Positions 59,901 through 64,000 of a stretch of 64,000 nucleotides of DNA are shown here, one piece after another. The DNA is taken from NCBI RefSeq assembly GCF_028858725.1, contig NC_084773.1, positions 4,764,350-4,828,349 on the forward strand, in the 5' to 3' direction. Below the pieces are notes generated by a model. The model was not told where the DNA came from. It ran no database searches and worked only from the letters and a program-made list of their open reading frames with translations. Every line of letters begins with the position of its first letter. Position 1 is the stretch's first letter. Position numbers and translations under genes: made by a program. This DNA is from Colius striatus. Its lineage: Eukaryota > Chordata > Aves > Coliiformes > Coliidae.

Positions 59901-62900
59901 TGGCCCACGTCAGGGCCATTTCCAGCTCGCAGGCACTGGCCCTGCTTCCCCTCTGCCCTGGAAACGGGGTGGAAGGAAGAGAGAGACGCAGCGTCCCGGG
60001 CCAGACGGCCCCTTCGAGCGGCGCCGTGCCCGTGCCCACGTACACCCCACCTGCACCCGGCTGCCCGACGTGTGCTCCTGACCCTGCTCCTCACACGCTG
60101 CTTCCAGCCATGGGATTTGGGGTCATTGCTCAGCCTGAACTCTGCAGATCACTCTGCGTTTCCAGCCACTCTCCACCTCCCTCCAGCCCCCATCCAGCAG
60201 CAGCCCATCACCACCTCCCCTTCCCACTTGTGTCAAAGCCAAGAGCAGCCTCGCCAGCATCACCAGCCTTCTCCCTGGCTGGATCCTGCCACTGTGGAAG
60301 AGGAAAGCAATCTGTTCTGGTTTCTGGAGGCTCTAAGGCCCTCCTTGGTGCTGGTCCCTGCTGCCCTGATGGCTGGGAGCAGACGCTCTCTGTGCCAGCA
60401 GCTGCTGTGGCGCCGTGTCCGCTGCAGCAGCCGCTTCCGCAGTGCTGGGGGGATGCTCCCCCCGGCAGCCAGCCCCAAAACCTGGCGCTGCACATCACGC
60501 TGCAATGTGGGCCCCCAGGATGTTGTTTCAGGAGTGGTTAACTAAGAGACAAGATCTTATTGTCTCTCTCACACACCCACATGTCTGCAACTGTGCTGGA
60601 GGGGCTGTGCCGGTCACCCTGGGTTCCTGCACCGGAGCAGCCACAGCCTGGATGGCAGAACCTGCCTCCGCTCCCCATGGAGCACTCTGGGGCCACTGCA
60701 CACACTTTCCCATCCCTGTGCCTGAGGTAGAGCCCAGCAGCCAACAGACGCTTCAAGAAAGGCTTAGGGGTGAGCAGAGAGCTGTCTGGACTGGGCTGTA
60801 GCAGCTGTTTCCGTACAGCCTTTCCTTGGAGGGATGCTTTACCCCAGCCAATAGACAAAGCCTTTTTTTACCATAAAGTCCCTTGATCTGAAGCCCAGGG
60901 AAAGTGTGCTGGGAGTTACAGCAAGCAAGGCTCCTCTGTCCTCAGCCTCCTCCCCACGCTTTCAGGGTGAAGAGTCTCTGGAGCTCCAAGAGTTCCTATG
61001 AAGGGCAAGCAGGGAGCTGAGCAGCCTGGGCTCCTAGGGCTGGACCACAGTCCTGCCAACCAGCCCAGCGCAGGGCAAGGTCAGGGTAGTTGTCCTCTTT
61101 GTAGGGGTGACTCTGTTTCCTCCAGGTTGGCTCGTGGGAGGAGGCTTTGTGATGATGAGTTTTGCAGCACCAGGGGTGGTGTTTTCCTGCGAAGGCAGTG
61201 GCAGGAAAATTGTGTTCCCTTGGGGCCAGGGACGGTCCTGGACAGGGGGAGCACGGCGACTTGGTGGGTTGTTCATGGATGGGTTTGTCTTTTCCCCACC
61301 TTGTGCTCCTCAGATCTGCTGAAATCCAACAGCTCTCGCCTGTTGCTGGCCTCAGGGGATGGGCTGGCTTTCCAAGCCCTCTTGGTGGATGAAGACAGGG
61401 CATGGCTGATGGCGGGAGCAAAAGATCACATCTTCCTGCTCCACCTGGACCATCCGGGCAGAGAGCCAGAGAAGGTCAGTGCTGGGAGGAGCGTGTGAGG
61501 AGCCCCTGGCCAGGCTGGGCTCTTCCTCCCTGGGAGCTGCTCCTGGCTCCAGCACTGGGGCGTGGAAGTGGATGAGCCCCGGGCTGGGGCTGCTCTGACA
61601 TCCCTGGGAACACATTCACACCAGGATGTCCCAATCAGCGGGGTCAACCCTCCCTGGCAGTGCATCCCAGTCCCGCTGGGACGGGCCAACAGGGAGGGCC
61701 AGGAGGGGAGGGCCTGGGTGGACCTCTGGCATGGGTGGAAGGAGCTGCTCCAGCAGCACACCCATTAATGGCATCCCGAGACATCCTGCCAGGCCTGAGT
61801 GGCTCCAGCCCTGCCACAGGAAACCTCCTGGCGTGCCACAGCCCGGCGTTCCCACGGGCCAGACTTGCCCCTGGCTGTGCCATGCCATGGCCCACCCATG
61901 CCTCATCCCCACCACAGCCCACCCATGCCCCATCCTCCCCACAGCCCACCTGCTGTAGCGGTGCAAGCTGTATTCATTCAAAGATGTAGAGAGTCTAGGT
62001 AATGCACGTGCAGAGACATACACAGGCAACATGGTGCAACCAACAGAGCTGACTCAAAGCCATCCTTCCTTTGCTAGCCACTTCCTTATATGCTGCTTCT
62101 GCCCATGTGATCACCCAGGGCCCAATTGATTAACTCACAGCACCTGTTTCTGATAATTGGAAGTAGCTTGCCAGCTGCATTAACTTGTCCCTACCATCTT
62201 TATTCAAGCTGGCTGGTCTAAGCCACATCTGTGCCGACACCCACCCATGCCCCATCCCCACCATTGCCCACCCATGCCCCATCCCCACCATTGCCCACCC
62301 ATGCCCCATCCCCACCACAGCCCACCCACACTCCATCCCCACTCCAGAGCCTCTCCCAGCCCAGCTGCCCACCTGCCCGCCGTCACCTGTGCCCTGGGGA
62401 CTCGAGGGAGTGTCAGACCTGTGGCAGCAGCTGATGGCTGAGCCCGTGCCGCTGGTGCTGGCAGGGGGCCGGCGGGTGGAGGGGAGCAGGGGCTGCAGCA
62501 GCAGGGTCTGTGTGTTGCAGATTTTCTGGCCAGCCCCCAGGGAGCAGGTGGAGCATTGTCAGCTGGCGGGGAAGAACGTGGAGGTAAGCTGGGCCGGGAG
62601 CCCCATGTGTTGAACACCCACACCACCTGAAAGGGAGCGTGGGGGCTGCTGGGGAGGAGGGTGTTGAGCCAGCTTGGGTTAAGCTCAGCTATGGGGGGCT
62701 CAGTCCACTAACAACCATCTCCCCTGGAGCAGACAGAGTGTGCCAACTTCATCCGCCTCCTGCAGCCCTTCAACAGGAGCCACGTATTCGCCTGTGGGAC
62801 CGGCTCCTACCAACCCGTCTGTGCCTTCATCCAGCTGGGAGCCAGGGGCAAGGTGAGGGACGCCCTGACCAGCCACGGCCCCGTGGCAGAAGGTGGCAAG

Positions 62901-63801
62901 AGATCCCCCCACTGCGAGTGGCCAGGGAGAGGGAGCCCTGAGCTGAGGCCTTGCACGTGGCCAGAAGCAGCTCTGACTTGGCAGAGACAGGGTGCCCCGT
63001 TGGGACAGGACCTGGCCTCAGCACTCCCTCCAGGGACCTGCTCCCTGCAGAACCGAGCACACCGGCCTCCTTCCCGCTCCTCTCCACACGCCCAGCTTGT
63101 TTGCAGCCTCCCTGTGTGCTGACATCTCCCCTCTGGCTCTGGCAGGGTCCCGGGGCTCCCACCATGCGGCTGGTGACCAGCTCCTTGGAGTCGGGGCGAG
63201 GACGGTGCCCGTACAGCCCCCACGAACCCTTCACGGGCCTCCTCGTTGGTAAGAGGAGGGGGAAGCAGAGGCAGTGGCAGGTGGGCAGGCTGGCAACGGG
63301 CTGTGCTGGGAGCAAACGGCAGCAGTGCCTGTGCCCCGCTGTGCTGTGCGTGGCTGCGGTCCTGGGCTGCTCTGTGTGCGACAGGAGCCATCCCACCCAG
63401 CCTGGACCTGCGCTGCCTCACCTCCACCCCGCAGTTGCTGCACAGATTCACAGCTGCAGGGTGTAGAACGACTGGCATACACGTGGGGTGTGTGAGGTGA
63501 CCAGTCTGCCCGCCCCATACCAGTGCCACTGGGGGCCAGGAGCCACGCTGGGTCCCGGGGCTGGAGGAAGCTCCCAGCCAGGCTGTGCCACCTCTGCCCT
63601 CCCTGAGCCTCAGAGGACACAGGGGGGGCACCTCTGGCCGTGGCACCCCAGCTCACCCCCACCACCCTGCAGATGGGGAGCTGTATTCGGGCACCTCCAG
63701 TGACTTCATGGGCAGCAGTGCTGCCTTCTTCCGCACCTGGGTGCACGGGGCCGAGCAGAGCTACATCCGCACGGAGCAGAACCAGGACCACTGGCTGCAT
63801 G
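56808..63801 (+). CDS. Class 3 semaphorin, first six coding exons (SEMA3D/SEMA3H-like)
   Basis: Secreted class 3 semaphorins are guidance cues that signal through neuropilin/plexin receptors. Coding exons: 56808-56940, 61314-61474, 62521-62583, 62733-62852, 63146-63248, 63673-63801, with matching phases (1, 0, 0, 0, 1, 1). Exon sizes such as 63 and 120 nt fit the class 3 pattern. There is a signal peptide, then the sema domain from PRLRLAYR. Diagnostic blocks are [76 protein letters not shown] and [15 protein letters not shown] and NRS are possible N-glycosylation sites. The blocks resemble SEMA3D most, SEMA3G next and SEMA3F least, as I recall those proteins. The rest of the sema, PSI, Ig and basic tail regions are beyond the window. 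The class is sure; the paralogue is not, so no symbol is given. Confidence 0.93.
57061..61313 (+). other. First coding intron of the semaphorin (3' of the CpG island); nothing recognised
   Basis: GC-rich intron without mobile elements, tandem arrays or exons that I can support. Open frames on both strands are domain-free. Confidence 0.65.
61314..61474 (+). CDS. Semaphorin exon 2 (sema domain)
   Basis: 161 nt, phase 1 to 0. [20 protein letters not shown] and then [26 protein letters not shown]. The [10 protein letters not shown] block is a hallmark of class 3 semaphorins and matches SEMA3A/3D-type members. NSS is a possible glycosylation site. Confidence 0.95.
61891..62347. repeat. 27-bp tandem array interrupted by an insertion
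   Basis: Units cccacccatgccccatcccc accattg-like start at 61891 and 61918, then, after a 289-bp insertion, at 62240, 62267, 62294 and 62321. The third unit is cut after its first 6 bp (61945-61950) and restarts with the same 6 bp at 62240. It lies in the semaphorin intron before exon 3. Confidence 0.9.
61951..62239 (-). mobile_element. Probable solo LTR of an endogenous retrovirus
   Basis: A 289-bp, non-repetitive, AT-richer block begins TG and ends CA. It is flanked by the direct repeat cccacc (61945-61950 and 62240-62245), which fits a 6-bp target-site duplication. On the - strand there is a TATA-like gcatataagg (complement of 62084-62093) about mid-element, which suggests this orientation. 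It is non-coding with no internal viral genes. The family is unknown. A non-LTR origin cannot be excluded. Confidence 0.55.
62521..62583 (+). CDS. Semaphorin exon 3 (sema domain)
   Basis: 63 nt, phase 0 to 0, the usual size for this exon in the family. It encodes [19 protein letters not shown] and VE; the cysteine is one of the conserved disulphide partners. Confidence 0.94.
62733..62852 (+). CDS. Semaphorin exon 4 (sema domain)
   Basis: 120 nt, phase 0 to 0. [20 protein letters not shown] then [16 protein letters not shown], the most conserved block of the N-terminal sema domain, with three cysteines and an NRS glycosylation site. Confidence 0.97.
63146..63248 (+). CDS. Semaphorin exon 5 (sema domain)
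   Basis: 103 nt, phase 0 to 1. Contains [28 protein letters not shown] is shared with SEMA3G, and the PF near the end with SEMA3D. The first half ([12 protein letters not shown]) is less conserved. Confidence 0.93.
63673..63801 (+). CDS. Semaphorin exon 6 (sema domain)
   Basis: 129 nt, phase 1 to 1. [20 protein letters not shown] then [23 protein letters not shown]. The extra residues before YIRT match the longer loop I recall in SEMA3D (HDHHYIRT) and not the shorter loop of SEMA3A/3B/3F. The next exon must be beyond 64000. Confidence 0.94.
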
Positions 63802-64000
63802 GTAGGAGCAGAGGGGCTGGGGTGCAGGGGGTTCTCCTGCCCTCTGGGGAGGGGCTGGGGACAGAGGGGCTGGGGACAGAGCTCAGCGGCCTGGCCCCCT
63901 TCTCCTCTCCGGGGGAAGCACTGACAAAGCCTCTGGTGGGACTCATGCTCCTGCAGCCTGAGCAGCGGGACTGGGGCTCTGCCTTGCGGGGTGCAGGGTC

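Noticed and set aside
63940..64000. Possible next semaphorin exon after tcctgcag at 63957
   Set aside because: In the required phase the first codons include a stop, so this acceptor-like site is not used for the coding transcript.

Overview
This is a vertebrate nuclear window, almost certainly from a bird. Five fragments look like the 3' end of avian CR1 LINEs, including the typical 'tcatagaatggt...ggaagggacct' tail and its complement. The genes are split by GT-AG introns, the second half is GC-rich and full of minisatellites as on an avian microchromosome, and the two genes match a vertebrate linkage group (human 3p21.3). I cannot name the species.

Layout. Positions 1-19503 are one long intron, or part of one, with two CR1 fragments and no exon I can recognise. 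Positions 19504-35363 hold 17 coding exons of RBM6 on the + strand, from the last strand of RRM1 to the stop codon. All splice phases chain without a break (1920 nt, 639 codons plus stop). The order is RRM1 end, RanBP2-type zinc finger, RRM2, OCRE, C2H2 finger, G-patch. A 3' UTR with AATAAA follows at 35513. Positions 35.5-56.7 kb carry no recognisable protein gene. They hold two CR1 copies on + and one on -, several unrelated minisatellite arrays, a stem-loop followed by a strong TATA box, and a CpG island at 43.7-44.3 kb that ends in a good splice donor. Positions 56733-63801 hold the first six coding exons of a secreted class 3 semaphorin on the + strand (signal peptide and N-terminal part of the sema domain). 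It continues past the window.

The two genes have different jobs. RBM6 is a nuclear RNA-binding splicing regulator. The semaphorin is a secreted guidance ligand whose family acts through neuropilin and plexin. In human the order is RBM6-RBM5-SEMA3F. Here RBM5 is not seen after RBM6, and the semaphorin reads more like SEMA3D than SEMA3F, so it may be a paralogue lost in mammals (the SEMA3H type). That assignment is inference.

The best leads are: a tandem duplicated 90-nt exon in RBM6; the identity and position of the semaphorin, with a probable remote non-coding first exon and a three-codon uORF; a 20-copy 31-bp array followed by a perfect stem-loop and a TATA box; and a 27-bp array split by a probable solo LTR with a 6-bp target duplication. 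Motif and family calls were made by eye from remembered family sequences. No database search was run.
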